Source: Chamaea fasciata
Taxonomy: Eukaryota > Chordata > Aves > Passeriformes > Sylviidae
Reading direction: 5' to 3'
Length of the DNA stretch: 64,000 bases
Assembly (NCBI GenBank): GCA_029207755.1
Contig: JARCOQ010000008.1
Coordinates: 26,711,021-26,775,020, forward strand
Under the pieces are notes generated by a model. It had not been told where the DNA came from, made no database searches, and saw nothing but the letters and a program-made list of their open reading frames with translations. This document shows positions 12,498-24,570 of this stretch, piece after piece. The first letter of the stretch is position 1. The number at the start of each line of letters is the position of its first letter. A program made the position numbers and the translations under genes.

Positions 12498-13013
12498 TTG
12501 TGTGCGCATAGTAGCTGGCTCTCAAAGGCTCGGTGTGAGCCGTGTTCATGTGGCGTGAACGGCGCTCGTACCAGTCCGTGCCCTCCGGCTGCCCGCCTCG
12601 TCCATCAGACAGAACCGGCAGTTTACTGTCCTTCTCCTCCTCCTCGCTTGCTGGCGGCAGCACAAACCCCGCGGCCGGAGGGTCGGTCCGCTCCCGTCCA
12701 GCCACAGCTCCGTGGGGCCCGGGGTGCCGGGCGGGGAGAGCCGGCCCGAGCGGTTTAAGGTGCCGCCGCCGCTGCCGCCCCGCTCCACCTTAACGCGCGG
12801 CGGCGGCGGACGGGCCCATTGCCGCGCCGGGGGTCGGCGGGCCCGGGCCCCCGGGAGCCGCGCCGCGGCCGCGCCCGCCGGACAGCGGCACCCACGCGCG
12901 TCCCCAGCGGCAAACGCGGCCGAGCCGCCGAGCCGCAGGTGACGGCGGGTCCCCACACCGCCGCGAATCCCCCTCCGGCGGCGCCCGGCCCGGCCCCCGG
13001 CGGCGGGGCCGGG

Positions 13014-13023
13014 CTATTTATAG
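13014..13023 (+). promoter_or_regulatory. MRAS: Perfect MEF2 consensus site (CTATTTATAG)
   Basis: CTATTTATAG matches the MEF2 consensus YTAWWWWTAR at every position. It stands out because it is an AT island inside sequence that is otherwise almost pure G+C. It lies about 50 bp upstream of the predicted transcription start. MEF2 factors drive muscle and neuronal genes, which fits MRAS expression in muscle and brain. Part of it could also serve as a TATA element. Binding is inferred from the motif only. Confidence 0.55.
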
Positions 13024-13035
13024 CAGCCGCCGCGG

Positions 13036-13045
13036 CGATATAAGG
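13036..13045 (+). promoter_or_regulatory. MRAS: TATA-like box overlapping a near-CArG (SRF) element
   Basis: CGATATAAGG contains ATATAAG, a fair TATA box. It differs from the SRF CArG consensus CC(A/T)6GG at one position, having G in place of the second C. It follows the MEF2 site by 13 bp. If it is the TATA box, transcription would start about 30 bp downstream, near 13068, leaving a short first exon before the donor at 13151. The start position is a prediction. Confidence 0.45.
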
Positions 13046-13067
13046 GATGGCCGGGCGCGGGCTGCGC

Positions 13068-13150
13068 TGCCGCGGCCGCGGGGCCAGAGCGCGCGGGGGC
13101 CGCCGGCGCTGCCCGGCCGCGGGCGCTGAGGGCGCGGCCCCGCAGTCCGG
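13068..13150 (+). other. MRAS: Probable MRAS non-coding exon 1 (5' UTR)
   Basis: The right end is set by a strong splice donor, CCGG|GTGAGC, with GT at 13151-13152. The left end is only estimated, at about 30 bp after the TATA-like box. The exon contains no ATG. Spliced to the acceptor at 34110, the leader would be roughly 100 nt, free of upstream start codons, and end 18 nt before the MRAS initiator. A non-coding first exon separated from the coding exons by a large intron fits the known structure of vertebrate MRAS transcripts. Cap mapping would be needed to fix the start. Confidence 0.45.
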
Positions 13151-13381
13151 GTGAGCGGGCGGGGAGCGGTGCCGCCGCCTTCTGTGAGCGGGGCGGGGGG
13201 GCTCACGGCCAAGCAAACAACAACCCGGGTGTGTTCCGTCCGTCCCCCGCGGGGCGCGGGACAGCGCCGCGCACTTTCGGCGCTCCACGCGTGACAAGCC
13301 CGCGGGAGGGGCGGGACCGCCGTGACACCCGGCGGTAACCGCGGCGGGGCTTCCCCCTCTGCTTCTTTCCTCTCTCCGCAG

Positions 13382-13551
13382 CGATTCCTGCTGAAATGCG
13401 GCGCCCCACGCTGGCATGAGCCCCCTCGTCGGGAGCAGCGCGCCCTGGGCACCGCCGCTTTCCCTGGGCGCAGTTCGGTGTCGGGAAGAAAGCGCTGTCG
13501 GCGCGGAGCCGCCGCTCGCAGCAGCGCCGGACGCCGGGCGCGGGACGGACG
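13382..13551 (+). other. MRAS: Possible alternative non-coding 5' exon of MRAS
   Basis: A long pyrimidine tract (TTCCCCCTCTGCTTCTTTCC, then TCTCTCCGCAG) ends at an acceptor AG at 13380-13381. It is conspicuous in G/C-rich surroundings. A moderate donor, ACG|GTACGG, lies at 13552. A 170-nt exon would lie 231 bp after the first donor. It contains a seven-codon upstream ORF (ATG at 13396, TGA at 13417-13419) overlapped by a second ATG at 13416 that opens a longer frame. Including it would therefore be expected to reduce translation from the MRAS start. The exon is inferred from splice-site quality. It may instead belong to a downstream-initiating transcript, or the acceptor may be unused. Confidence 0.3.
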
Positions 13552-16500
13552 GTACGGGGGCTCCGGGCGGCGGGCGGGCTGCGGGGGGCGCGGGGTCCCG
13601 GCCCCGCCGAGCGCCAGGAAAAGGGAATGTATGGCGCAGTGGTCGGAACGCCGTGCGGTCCGTGCCTTGTCCGGGGTGTGCGCTAAGGAAAGGGATCGCT
13701 CTGAGTTACGCGGTGTAATGGAAGATCTTTGTAAATTGAGGGTTTGTTGGATTTTGCTTGTGTCAGGGGTTATACCTCCGCCCCCCGCCACGGATTCAGA
13801 GTCGCGGTAGTGTTTAAGTTTCCTACTCCGGCTGTGTTTGGATGTGATCTGGGTATGGCGAGTTTCTTATCTTGCATTAAAATTGCTCTTGGATCACTGA
13901 GTACTTTGTATAAGCTTCCATAACTTTTAGAAGGATAGAGATGCTATCTTCAGTTACAAAGAGAGAAGGAGGTACGGGTTTGGGTTGGGTGGTTGTTTTG
14001 TGAGGTTTGTTTTGGGTTTTAGGGGGTTTTTCCTGGTTTTACTTTACTTTTACTTTGTTTTTGACTCTCTGCTTTAAGAAACCAAACTGAACCACAGATA
14101 GGACAAAGATTTTTCAGACCTTGTGATTTGGATTGCTGGGGATTACATAGAAAACTTGTAGGGTTTTTGTTTGTTCATTTATTTTAATCAATGGCTCAAG
14201 AGCCCTAGAAACAACGTATAAAGCTCTGTTTCCTAGACAGAGAAACTAAGATAAAGCCACGCTGGCTGTAAGCTGAGGAGCAAGTTAAGTGTCAGTCCTC
14301 GGGGGGATGAGTGTCAAGCATCCTGCACTCCTCTGCTCCAGTGACCCTCCCTGTCGAGCTGATCACGTCGTGCAGCAAACTGGGACTTCTCTCCAGCAGG
14401 TCGGAGTGGAGGCAGGGCTTTTCTCTGAAGAGCAAAGTGCACAGGGGAGCCCTGACCCCGGCGTGAGGCTTTTTCCCAGCACAGGGAACTGCAGCACTGT
14501 CAGCTGGCACCGTTTTCCAGTAATGCCATGAAAATATGGAAATCTAAGCCACCAACTCCTCAGGTAGCTTAAATCATCTAAGTTCAGATTTTGTTGGCAG
14601 GCTTAACGGGATGTTATTGACTGGAAATGTTTATGTACATCTTACCTGGAAACTATTGTTCATTCAAGAGTTGATATTAAGAAAAGTGAATCAACTTTAT
14701 AGTGGTATCAGCTATAGATGTGCTTTCTGAATTTTTGCTCTGAAATTATCTGGTTAGCTCATGCTCTTTCCGCACAAGAGAGATGCATTTCAAAGGCCTA
14801 AAATTGTCATTTTTCTTCATGAAAGGTACTTGTCTCTTGCTCTGAATCTGTTAAAAACAGATTTGCACAAACAGGGTCTATTAATTTAAGAAAGGCTAGA
14901 AGAAAGATAAGAGAAAGAGCAAGGGGTGTGGCAAGGAAATTATGAAGTAATAGCTTTAAAGAAAAATACCTCTCTAGTAGAGCTGTGGGCTCCCTAAGAG
15001 AGGTAAGATTTCTTTCCAGATATTTGAGTGTGAAAATACCAAGCTGACGGCATCTCCTTAAAAATAATAATGTATTTAGAAAATAGGTATGACTAGCTTC
15101 GTATCATAGTTCTGCAGCAATTTGTCTTTGATTTTGCTCATCCATTCCAGGAGGAATTCCAATTTGATAGAGTGTATACCCAGATTGCAGAAGGCCAAAC
15201 ACCCACCAAGCGTCCCTCCTGAACCAGAGCAGCTGCACTAGGGTCAGAGCTGGCTCAGCACCTCTTTTCAGGAATTATGTGAGAAGCAGTTCTATTTACT
15301 GAAGTTTTTGGTGGGTATTTTTACAAGCTCAAAATTTTTTGGAGGTGCTGAGAACTGCAGAAACTTACCTTGACCTTGCCTTCTTCATGGGAGGAGCTTT
15401 TGGTATGTGTGGCATTGGATGTTTTTTTCTTAACCTGGGACTGAGGCTAACCCTAGGGAGGAATAACATTGTATCAGCAGGTGGTTAGAGAAGACTTTCT
15501 TCGCTCTCTCCACACATTTTTTTGGCACTGGCGAAGACATGGCATTTGGGGACTGGAAGGAGGAGCATGAGTCCTGCACATGAGCTGGTGTTGTCATTGG
15601 TAAAGGCAATGTATGGCAGATGGATATAAGAAAAATGGATGTGTTGATCCATTATTGTTGACCTTGTGCTGAGGTTTCTTAGGCTGTTCTTTAACCAGCA
15701 GTGTCCTGAGTCCTCCCTGGCCCATGAGCTGCACCATGTGCTCCTTGGGGTGTTTCAGGGCTGACAACATTGGAGCAGAAACTCTACTCCCTTCTCTTAA
15801 TTCTGGAAGGCTCCTTGAGCAAAACTGTTCAGCTTCATTCATTTCTGCCCTTTGATTTTTATCTTCCTTCTTTGGATGTGAAGTCCTTTTTGTAGCTGGA
15901 TTGAAGCCAAGAACCTCTACCCACAGCTGCCTGGCATTCCTACTGACCTGCTGGCTCCAGGTGAGTCAGTTCATTAGGATGAATCAGTATGCCCTGTAAA
16001 AATTTTAGGCTCCAGACTTCAGCTTGGCCACTCTTAATAATTTGGTTTTGCCTGGGTTATTTGTCACTCATTCAGTTAAGCTGTCACTTCTGGTGGCTTC
16101 TCGCTTCGGACTTGCTCAGCTTTTGGAGCCATGCAGGGCCTTCAGTGCAGTGCCCCTACACTTTGTGGAGCTGCTTTTGCCTCAGCATTGTAACTTCTCC
16201 ATGGCTGCTCATCCCTTCACCTCTCTTACCTGCACAGGTGGAGCTAGGAGGGATTGCCCCTCAGCATGGGAATGTGCAGCTCTCAATGCAGGGAGTACTT
16301 CAGACCCTGGAGGTGGAGAATATTAACATGAATCCACCAGAATGAAGAGAGGAGTGTTTTGGTATGGTGGTGGTGTTTGCAAAAGCTTTTACTGCCATAA
16401 ATAAGTAGATTGGGATTCAAGGGACAGATTCAATGTGAAAAATGGGGAATTAATTTTCAGGCTTCCAAGGCAGGGCTGAGGAAGAGAAGCGATGTTAAAA

Positions 16501-19030
16501 GATATGGAAATGTGCCTTGAAAGTGACCTTTCAAAGATGGATGACATTATTTTTGTTGTGTGAAGCACCCAAGTTTAATGAAGTACAAAGCAGAAGGGGC
16601 TGGGAGGATTTGGTCCAAGTGCAAACAGAATGAGCGTGGGACTGGCAGATGGGAGGAACATTAGCCCACTCCTTGGAGGAGTTGTTGCTTCTTTCTCCTG
16701 TTGTTGCTTACAGGAGTGCTTGAGAGAAGATACTTACTGGGGAGGGGAGATAAGCCTTCCTGTTCTACTTGAATGTCACTGGCTGTATTTTTCTCCATGG
16801 GCAAACAAAGTTCCAGCGCTCCAGTGGGTCACATCCTGAGTGTTTGTATCCATAGTAAATCTAGAGCAACACCATCTATTTCAATAACATCTGCAATAAG
16901 CCACAACTGGCTCTTTCTGAACAGAGAGGAGAAATGAACAGCTGTAACTTCAGATGCTGAATTTTTTGGCGTACTCATTTTTTTGAGGTTTATGGCTCTT
17001 TTATTCTCTGTTTGAGAATGTAGTGGAGTAATTGCTGATCCATGCATGGGTATGTGTGAGAAAATGTCAGCGGAGGAGTAATATATATGGAAATCTTGCA
17101 TAGAGATAGAACAGGCAGCCAGTTTGCCATTAGATAATGAAATGATTGTACAAAAATTTGTCTCCTGAAATAACAATGGAGGGAATGGGTAGGGACAGGG
17201 TTGAGGGAGGTTAACAATATTTTTAAATAGTTTGCTCTACTTATAGTACTCGTGACTGACTCTCCTGCAATGTTACTGCTTCAGACACTGCTTTTCCAGT
17301 GAGTGGTGCTTAGTGTTGCATAGCAGATAAGTTTCATCTGAAAGACTAGCCCAATTGCTGGAGCTCGGTGAAGAGATGGAAAACTGCCCCCAAGGACTTT
17401 CTCTGGCCAAAGGTGGGTAGGCTATGGTCAGCAACTCTCACAGGTACCAATGAACCTGCCTCTCACTGAGGCCACTTTTCTTCTTTCTAAAATGGGGTAG
17501 TGGAAGTTACTTCTCTGTGGGATGTGTTGGGAGCATAAATATAGCTGAGATACTTTAGAAGGCATCTAAGTATCTGAGACAGTTTTGGATGGGATTCCCC
17601 TTCCTGGTACTTCTCTTCTGGCCAGAACTGACCAGCAGAAATGTTCAGTGTCTGCTCAATTTACATATTAATTTTTGGCTAAAATTTGTTAACCTTGGAA
17701 TTTGTTTGATGTTGATAGGCTCAAGGGTAAAATCTTTAACTACTTTCTTCTTCTATTGTAGGGCAGCTTAAAAAGGTTCTGGCACTGCTTCACCTCCCAA
17801 ATAACACAATGCCTGCCCTGTCTTCTCTTTGAGAAGGTCTACTTCTGCAAAGAATAATGTACCAAGTATATAACTTTATGCAGGGTGGTAAGAATGGCTT
17901 ATTCTTTCTTCATCCCAGCTCTTGACTGCATCTGCCTAGTTCTTGGTCTAGAGATGAATGTCACTGAGGACTGTTTGGGGACAATTTTGCATCTGAACGG
18001 TGACTTGCAATGATTCAGGTAATAGGCCAGACCACTGTTTTATGTAGTGACTGGTGCTAGTCCACTGAAGTCCAAACAGCTGCTCCAAGTTTCCATCATC
18101 TCCAGTGAAAACAAGTACAACAGCATCAGCTTGCAGTGAGTTTACAGTAGACCTGCTCTCTGGGCTGTGGGTTAACCTCCTTAAATGTCCCTTGTGGTCA
18201 GGTCTGTTACTCTTGTATGTGAAAATAAGTCTTGGTGTGCTTTCTGATTTACTGGAGTGTAAATAAACCAAGAAGGTCTTTCACGTTCAAGGCTCTCTCA
18301 TCAGCATATATTAGTAACGCTCATCAGCTTTTGACTGGAACTTTGATGGCATAATTACTCTGAAAGGGTAACATATTCAAAACTACCTGTGTGACTTTGG
18401 GAGTTAGATTCCTCAGAGTCTTAGTCATTATTTTAAATAGGAATTAGCTTTTCAAGCTACACACACTCCTGGAAGTTTTAAGCAAAGACTTCTGTTTAGC
18501 TTGTCTTTAAAATGCCAGTTTCTAGGATGAGAGTGGCAGCTCTGCCACTCCACTCATTTCAGATATGAAATAAGAATGTTAGAGAAACAATTAGATAAAT
18601 ACTGTGGTGAATAAATTCTCACGGGTAATCTTACTAGAGAGGGCCAAGAGGTAAAAATGTAGTTTTCAGTCACCTGACAGCAGGATGAATATGGGCATGC
18701 ATTTTCAGCTATATCTTTAAGACAGCTGAGAGGATGACTGATGTTTCAGCTGTTGTTGTAGACAGAGCAAAGCATATATTTCTCAGATAGGATTTGGTGC
18801 ACTTAAACAGCTTGTGACTAGAACAGTTCAAGTCGCTGGGGCAAACGTGGTTATCAGAAGAAACAGATAAACTAAGAAAACAGTCTTGCATACTCTAATG
18901 CCTGTTTAGGTAAGATTTTAATTTGCTATCAGTCCTAGGGTTCTTTTTGAGCAGTGATGGATTAGTCTTTATACTTATGCAAGTTTTAAACATTCCTGTA
19001 ACACTTGTAATGCAAAATCTATTTATTTTG

Positions 19031-19180
19031 CAACATACCTGTGAGATAGGGACCTGCTCTTTATCTCATTTGTACAACTAGGAAACTGAAGTATTCAGTA
19101 AAGCTAAATACAGGATGAAGGATTGATTGCACAAGAAAGTCTGTAGCAGGACAGACAGGAGGGTGCTGAAACTGGGTCTC
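19031..19180 (+). mobile_element. MIR-like ancient SINE fragment
   Basis: The order of blocks matches the MIR core: 'ACCTGTGAGATAGG', then 'TTATCTCATTTGTACAACTA', then 'GGAAACTGAAG'. A tail with 'AGTCTGTAGCAGGACAGACA' and 'GCTGAAACTGGGTCTC' follows, corresponding to the MIR 'GGCAGAGCTGGGATTCGAACCC' end. MIR elements predate the split of mammals and birds, so a diverged copy in a bird is expected. The call rests on remembered consensus blocks and the limits are approximate. A related CORE-SINE is the main alternative. Confidence 0.5.
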
Positions 19181-20730
19181 AATTCCCATGGAAATGAACA
19201 AGCTCTGGTCCATACTTTTCCCATCTGGTTCTTTCTCAGTGCTTCTGAAGCAGCTTGTGGCATTTGCTTGGCTAGACAATGTGGGTTTGGCTTTTCCAAG
19301 GAAGAAAGCTTAAGCCTGGTGATGGAGGGAGGGAGCTGATGTATGTCTGGGGAAAGATGAAGAGTGGGGAGCATCCCCCAGCTAGAGATGCCTCCACTGC
19401 CACTTCTTCAATGAGTGGCTTCCCCAAGGCTGGCAAAGGCTGCTTTTCAGCTACTGAAACTATGTTCTTCTCTGGAAAATCCCTGCTCTTCCTGTACCCA
19501 GAGCCAGCTCTGCTCTTCTTAATAAAGGTGATATGAGTGGCAGGGTTGATGATGGAGCTTTCTGCCCAGCTCCACTTCTGCTGCCACAGTGCTGAGTCCC
19601 TGTGCTGCCTGGGGTCCCTGATGGAGCAGAGCCTTCACTACTCCATCTCAGCTGTGTGAGGGTCACCATGTTTGGGGTTTGGTGGAGGCAGCAGTCCAAA
19701 GCTGGCAAGAGGAATTTTTCATTATGGTTGCATGATGAACAGTAACAATGTGAGTTTTATTGCTCAGAATGTATCCACGTTTATAGGATGCTATATTTAA
19801 AAAGGAGAAAAAATGAGTCACGGGGAGCTATGTTAGTGGTAAGTATTTATGTCTACCTCGTGTGAGGCTGAAGGCAGTGGGAGTTGGGCAGCATTCTTGT
19901 GAAGTGTCTAGAGGATTTACAGATCAAACTAAAGTCTGCTGAAGTCAGCTGCAAGTCATGCTGTGCCTTGCTTGGGGCCCATGTCATGTACAGTGTGTGG
20001 GTTACAGTGCAATATTCCTCTTGGGGAAACCCAGGAGTGCTCAGTGCTGCCAACTTCCCTGGGCTCAGGCAGGAGCTTGACTTGCCTCTGGAAAGTCACT
20101 CCAGGGTCGCTCCAAGGCAGGGATGTTGCTGTGCCTCCCAGGCCGTGCCTGCAGCACCACAGGAGTGGGTACCTGCACGCTGAGTGGGAGCAGGCAGAGC
20201 CTGGCATGTCCTGGCTTCTCCTGCTCCTCCGCAGGAGCTGCAGTCCCAAGGAGATGTAATGTTGGGGTCTGCTGTGGTACAAGCTGCTGGAGCTTTCCTT
20301 TCAGAGCTGCATAGGGACACAGGGATGCCAGGGCTTGGATACTTTCACTTATGGCATGTCTTGACACTAATTCAGTTGCCTTCCACTTAATTATGAAGTG
20401 CAAATGTTGGAGTTTGTTTTATTTAAAAGTTCTTTAATGAAATTGCGATCTGATTGAGAGCACCAGTGAATTCAGCTTTCCAAACGTCTGCTTGCCAGCA
20501 TGCCTCAGCTCCTGTCACAGCTACAAGGAAGGACTGGGATCAGGATTTCACTGCTGGGTGAGCCAACAATGGAGTATAGAGAGGGACTCTGTGAACAAAC
20601 CCTGACAGCACCATGTGCCCAAAAAATGCAGATTTGGCAACAGCAAGAGGCTCCACAGTTTCTCTGTTTTATCCACTTATTGGAAGGAGGAGGTTTTGAA
20701 GTGAGCAAAAAATAATTATTAAAGTGAAAT

Positions 20731-20866
20731 CTTCTTTTTTTTATTTGTTTTCTTGTGATTTGCTTTGGGGTTTTTTTGTTGTTTGTTTGGTTTTTTGGGG
20801 TTTTTTTCTGGTTTTGTTTTTTTTGTTTGTTTGTTTTGGTGTGTTTTTTTGTTTTTTTTTTTTTTT
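20731..20866. repeat. T/G-rich low-complexity tract
   Basis: About 135 bp made almost entirely of T runs broken by G (TTTGTTTGTTTGTTTTGG-type units), ending in a run of 15 Ts. It may be the decayed A-tail or simple-repeat expansion of an old insertion, or simple slippage. It is non-coding and lies in MRAS intron 1. Confidence 0.85.
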
Positions 20867-23800
20867 AGAATTGGTCATATCAGTTTGAAAATAAATGTGT
20901 GTCAACTTCCTTCAATACAGTTTTGAGTGGTACACTATTGCAGCCTGTTCCATTTTCCAGTGCAAGGCATACTCTGGTTTATGGAATCAAATACTTGTTC
21001 ATTTTGCAAATATAAGAGAGGTTGAAAAGCTTTTGAATAGGGTTCTGCCCTTTGCATTGCTGGAAGCACTAAGCCTCATGGTGAGTCTGATAGGCAACAG
21101 CTGGAACAAAGACCCACCCAGCCCAGATTAAAAGGATGTTAATGGACGTCAATGTAGTGGGAATGACATCCAATTTTTTTCTTGAACCGGCCTTCCCACT
21201 TAAAGAAGTACTAAAACGCCCACTGTAGCACATCTTCAGGTGACTTTGAAAAAGCATTTAAAGGGTTTTTTCCTATTAATCTGTGATCCTGTGATACAAG
21301 CTCTTTGCCAGTTGGTTGTTGAAACACAGACTCTGAAGGGGTACTGAATGACAAAAGTAACAGGATGGAGATGGAATTTAATCTCTTGGACACATCCAGA
21401 CTGTTATCGGGTCTGTCATCTGTACTTAGCATACCCAGATAGCTCTTGAGTGGTCTGCATATACAGCTGGCAGTTTAGTGGAGATTGTGATCTTCAGAAA
21501 ATATGTAGCTGATGTCTTGTGTAATACTTGCTATGGAAGTATTGGTGTCACCAACCAACACTTGCTGGGTGGGGAACATAGATTTATAAAGCAGGACTCT
21601 TTGGAAGAAGTTATTTAGTACCAAGCACTCAATCCCAGAAAGAGTCGTGAAGGGCATCCACAGAGCTTGTGCTGCAGGGTGATGAACTGGGAGTGGGGAG
21701 ATCACTGAAGGAATCCCTTTGGCTCAATAGTGCTTGCTGAGCTTCAGTTGCAGACTGAGGCTGGTTTGGTGGCTGCTGATGTTTTGCGGGGACAAGAATC
21801 CCTAACTAACCTTGGAACAGGAGGAGACATGCCCCAGTGCTCTGGAAAAACCCTCAGCTGTTGTGAATTGTTTTTGTGCAACAGTGCAAGGTCAAACACT
21901 GCTGTTGTAGCTCTCAGAATAGTTCATGATCTCGCTGTTAAGGTGCCTGCCTGCATCTGACACAGCTGCCCTTGGAGAACAAGGCAGGTATTGCCTGAGC
22001 CCACTCTGTGCACTTCACTGCCACTTCAAGAGACCTTGGTGGTAGCTGGAAGGATCATAGCTTGGAACTAGCAAGTCCAGAGGTTGTGATCAGCTGTAGC
22101 AATGAGGTGGACTTGAAGGAGTACTTGCAGCACTTCCCCAAGAAAATATTCTGTAGCTCAAGGGCAGAGTGCTCTGAGAGACTTCTGTTTCCTCCACATG
22201 CTGTGGATGCTTTCAGATCTAATCTGCAGAGAATATGTCAGGCATGAGGAACTGTGCAGACCATTTGCTTTTCTTGAGCTTTGGGCAGGTCTGAAGAGAT
22301 ACTGAATGCTCTGTTAAGATCCTTGGCTGGGCATCGCTTCCTCTGTGCATCCTGCAAAAGAACTCCATGAAGCACGAAGATGCTGACAAGCTGCTGCATC
22401 ACCCTAGTCCTGAGAGCAGCAAGAGTTTTGTTAGATGAGATTTACTTGTGGAGTATTAAGTCTGTGTTCAAAAGTTTGACTTGGACCAAATGCCTGTGGA
22501 GCATGAAAAGACTTTCATGTTAACCCACAAAGTTAGCTAAGAGAATATTTAATTCCTTATTCTTTTTGCAATGTAGCAAGCCTGTTTAATTAGGCAACTG
22601 GGATTTGAATTATTAAATAACAGAACACTTTCAGTCTACTTTTCTGTTGGTAAAGATCTCCAGCAACCCCGTTTTTATTCCGTGGATTTTTAAATTATGA
22701 GTTTCAGAAACTCTTTGAACCTCAGGGGGGTGACTTACTGGATCCAGGAGGACAGAGAAATAGGACTCTTATTTTAAGGTCTCCTGAGCACAGCAAGTTA
22801 TTCTCTGTTGTTTACATACTAACCTCACAAGAATATGGAAATAAATGCTAGGCTGTCGAGGCAAAGCAGAAAAATTATGTTTTTGGGCATATCCTGTGTC
22901 AAAGCATCTGTTTGGTTTTGTGCAGCCTAAGAATAAATCCTTCTACTGCACAAAACACTGGGAGCAGTTCTCTGGTTTGGAGGAAAAGAGAATAGAGCAA
23001 AGTAACAGGAGCTGCTGCAGTTCACGTGGGCTTGGGAAGACTCGTGAAGGTGGACTGGCATGGCTGAGAGGTGGGAAGGGACAAAGAGGAGCTGCCTCAG
23101 CCAGAGCAATGAAGAATTGCTAAACTTGGACAGTGATTGGAGGTCTGCCACCTTCAAGACAATGACAGAAAGGCTGAGGAAATGCCTGCTAGTGTCCATG
23201 GTTGGGGCAGACATGCCAGCAGCCCTGGGCAGGGTGTCCTCATGGGCAGCAGGAGGTGAGGGACTTGCTAACAAAGCCACTTGGCCCCAAAAAACTCCTT
23301 AAATATCTCCCAACTTCAGGCTCCTCAAGCCCTCCTGACCCCAGGCTAATGTATTCTGGTTCCTGTTTGGGACTGGTGCACTTCAAAAGCCTTGTTGAGT
23401 GGAGGGGTGGGTGGACACCGTGGGTGGAACTGGTGACCCAAAATACCATTTCCCCTTCCTAAGGCTGGGCGTATACCAAACTTGTGTCTCTGTGTGGTAA
23501 AAGAATATGAACCAAAAGTGCTGAGAGATGCAGTGGTTAAATTGAAACATGCTGTGGCAGGATGAAAGTAATCTTGTCCCTTACAAGGCCTTAATGCTTT
23601 CAGGCTTTATTTATTTAATTTTTTTTCAAGTGGCTGTCATCCATGCTGTCTCTATCTGTGCTTTTAATAGATATTTTTATATGCAGAGATGGGTCAAGAT
23701 GCCATCAGGGTAAATCACCCCATGTTGTATTATCACTCACTTTTGAGTTAAAGTAAGTGATAAAAAAAAACCCTTGATATAAAAAACAATATCTATAGTT

Positions 23801-24535
23801 GTGTTTTATTTAAAATTTTAAGTCTGAAATGTCATTGAAGATGCTGAATATAAGAGGATAACTCCATGTAAGGGTCTGTGTCCCTTGCAGAGAACCCTGC
23901 AGTACAAAGAAGGGTCAAATCCAAATTTTTTGCTGTTTACTGAGTCTAGTATGTAAAATATGATGCAAATGAGAGATTTACCTGGTTTGCCAAGATTAAG
24001 GCTAATCCATAATCTCTTTGCTTGGTGTTTAAAAATAATGGCACTGTACTTGCATAGGAACGGCATGAGATCTACCCTAAGGCTAGAGCAACATAATGCT
24101 GCCCACTGGTTTTGAGAAGGGACCTTGGTGTATTGACTTGGCTACAACTTTGCAGCAGGGTATCTGTACTTCAGAGCTGTGTGGTGGATGGAAGTTAAAA
24201 ATGGGTCTTATTGCAGAACCCAAACATTTCTTTGGAATTTCTCAGCCAAGGTGTCTAGGAGATTGCACATCTTTCCTTGCTCAGATTCTTCTGAGTTTCA
24301 AATGGGAAAAGGAGAGCAGAGTAATTGAACCAAAGCAATGATCTGGAAGAGCTAATCAAAGACCAGGGATTCTTTGAAGGTAGCTCTCGATTTACCTGAA
24401 TAGTCTAGACTCAGAAACTTTGTCCAGTTACTTTGCCTTATTTGATTCATGCATGGTCTTAGCTGTGAAGTGACCCTTCCCACTGCTCAGGTAAAGCACA
24501 AGTGCTGTACACTTGTAGGAGCTCTGTACCACTCA

Positions 24536-24570
24536 GGTACAGGTGCAGTGTACAGTGACACTGTAGTACC
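24536..24570. repeat. Compact inverted repeat / predicted hairpin
   Basis: GGTAC at 24536-24540 pairs with GTACC at 24566-24570, and CAGTGT at 24546-24551 pairs with ACACTG at 24558-24563 around a six-base loop. The same stretch contains the perfect palindrome TACAGTG-A-CACTGTA (24551-24565). Just upstream is a second inverted repeat, TGTACC-ACTCA-GGTACA (24525-24541). The element is too short and bulged to be called a microRNA precursor. It could be a protein dimer site or may be chance. Confidence 0.4.

Larger units (their letters stand above)
1..12540. other. Upstream intergenic (non-coding) region
   Basis: I could not recognise a conserved coding exon here on either strand. Open frames are short, mostly below 125 codons, lack recognisable domains and do not chain through plausible splice sites. 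In mammals NME9 and ARMC8 lie upstream of MRAS. I looked for the thioredoxin-type WCGPCK motif expected of NME9 and did not see it. The region holds three CR1 fragments and several small local duplications, listed separately. A distal exon of a neighbouring gene or an unannotated lncRNA cannot be excluded by reading alone. Confidence 0.6.
12550..13620. promoter_or_regulatory. MRAS: CpG island at the MRAS promoter
   Basis: The base composition changes abruptly here. The sequence becomes very G+C rich with dense CG dinucleotides (runs such as GCGCGGCGGCGGCGGACGGG), while both flanks are AT-richer and CpG-poor. This is the only such island in the window and it lies directly upstream of MRAS on the same strand. 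It contains TATA-like, MEF2 and near-CArG motifs and a good splice donor. Long frames on both strands inside it (up to about 257 codons) come from the scarcity of AT-rich stop codons, and I do not call them genes. Boundaries are estimated by eye. Confidence 0.85.

Noticed and set aside
1..12500. Expected NME9 or ARMC8 exons upstream of MRAS
   Set aside because: No thioredoxin WCGPCK, NDPK or armadillo-repeat coding segment was recognised on either strand.
12755..13791. Long minus-strand frames of 220 and 257 codons, and plus-strand frames up to 162 codons
   Set aside because: They lie inside the CpG island where stop codons are rare. The translations are Arg/Pro/Ala/Gly-rich low-complexity peptides and overlap in several frames on both strands.
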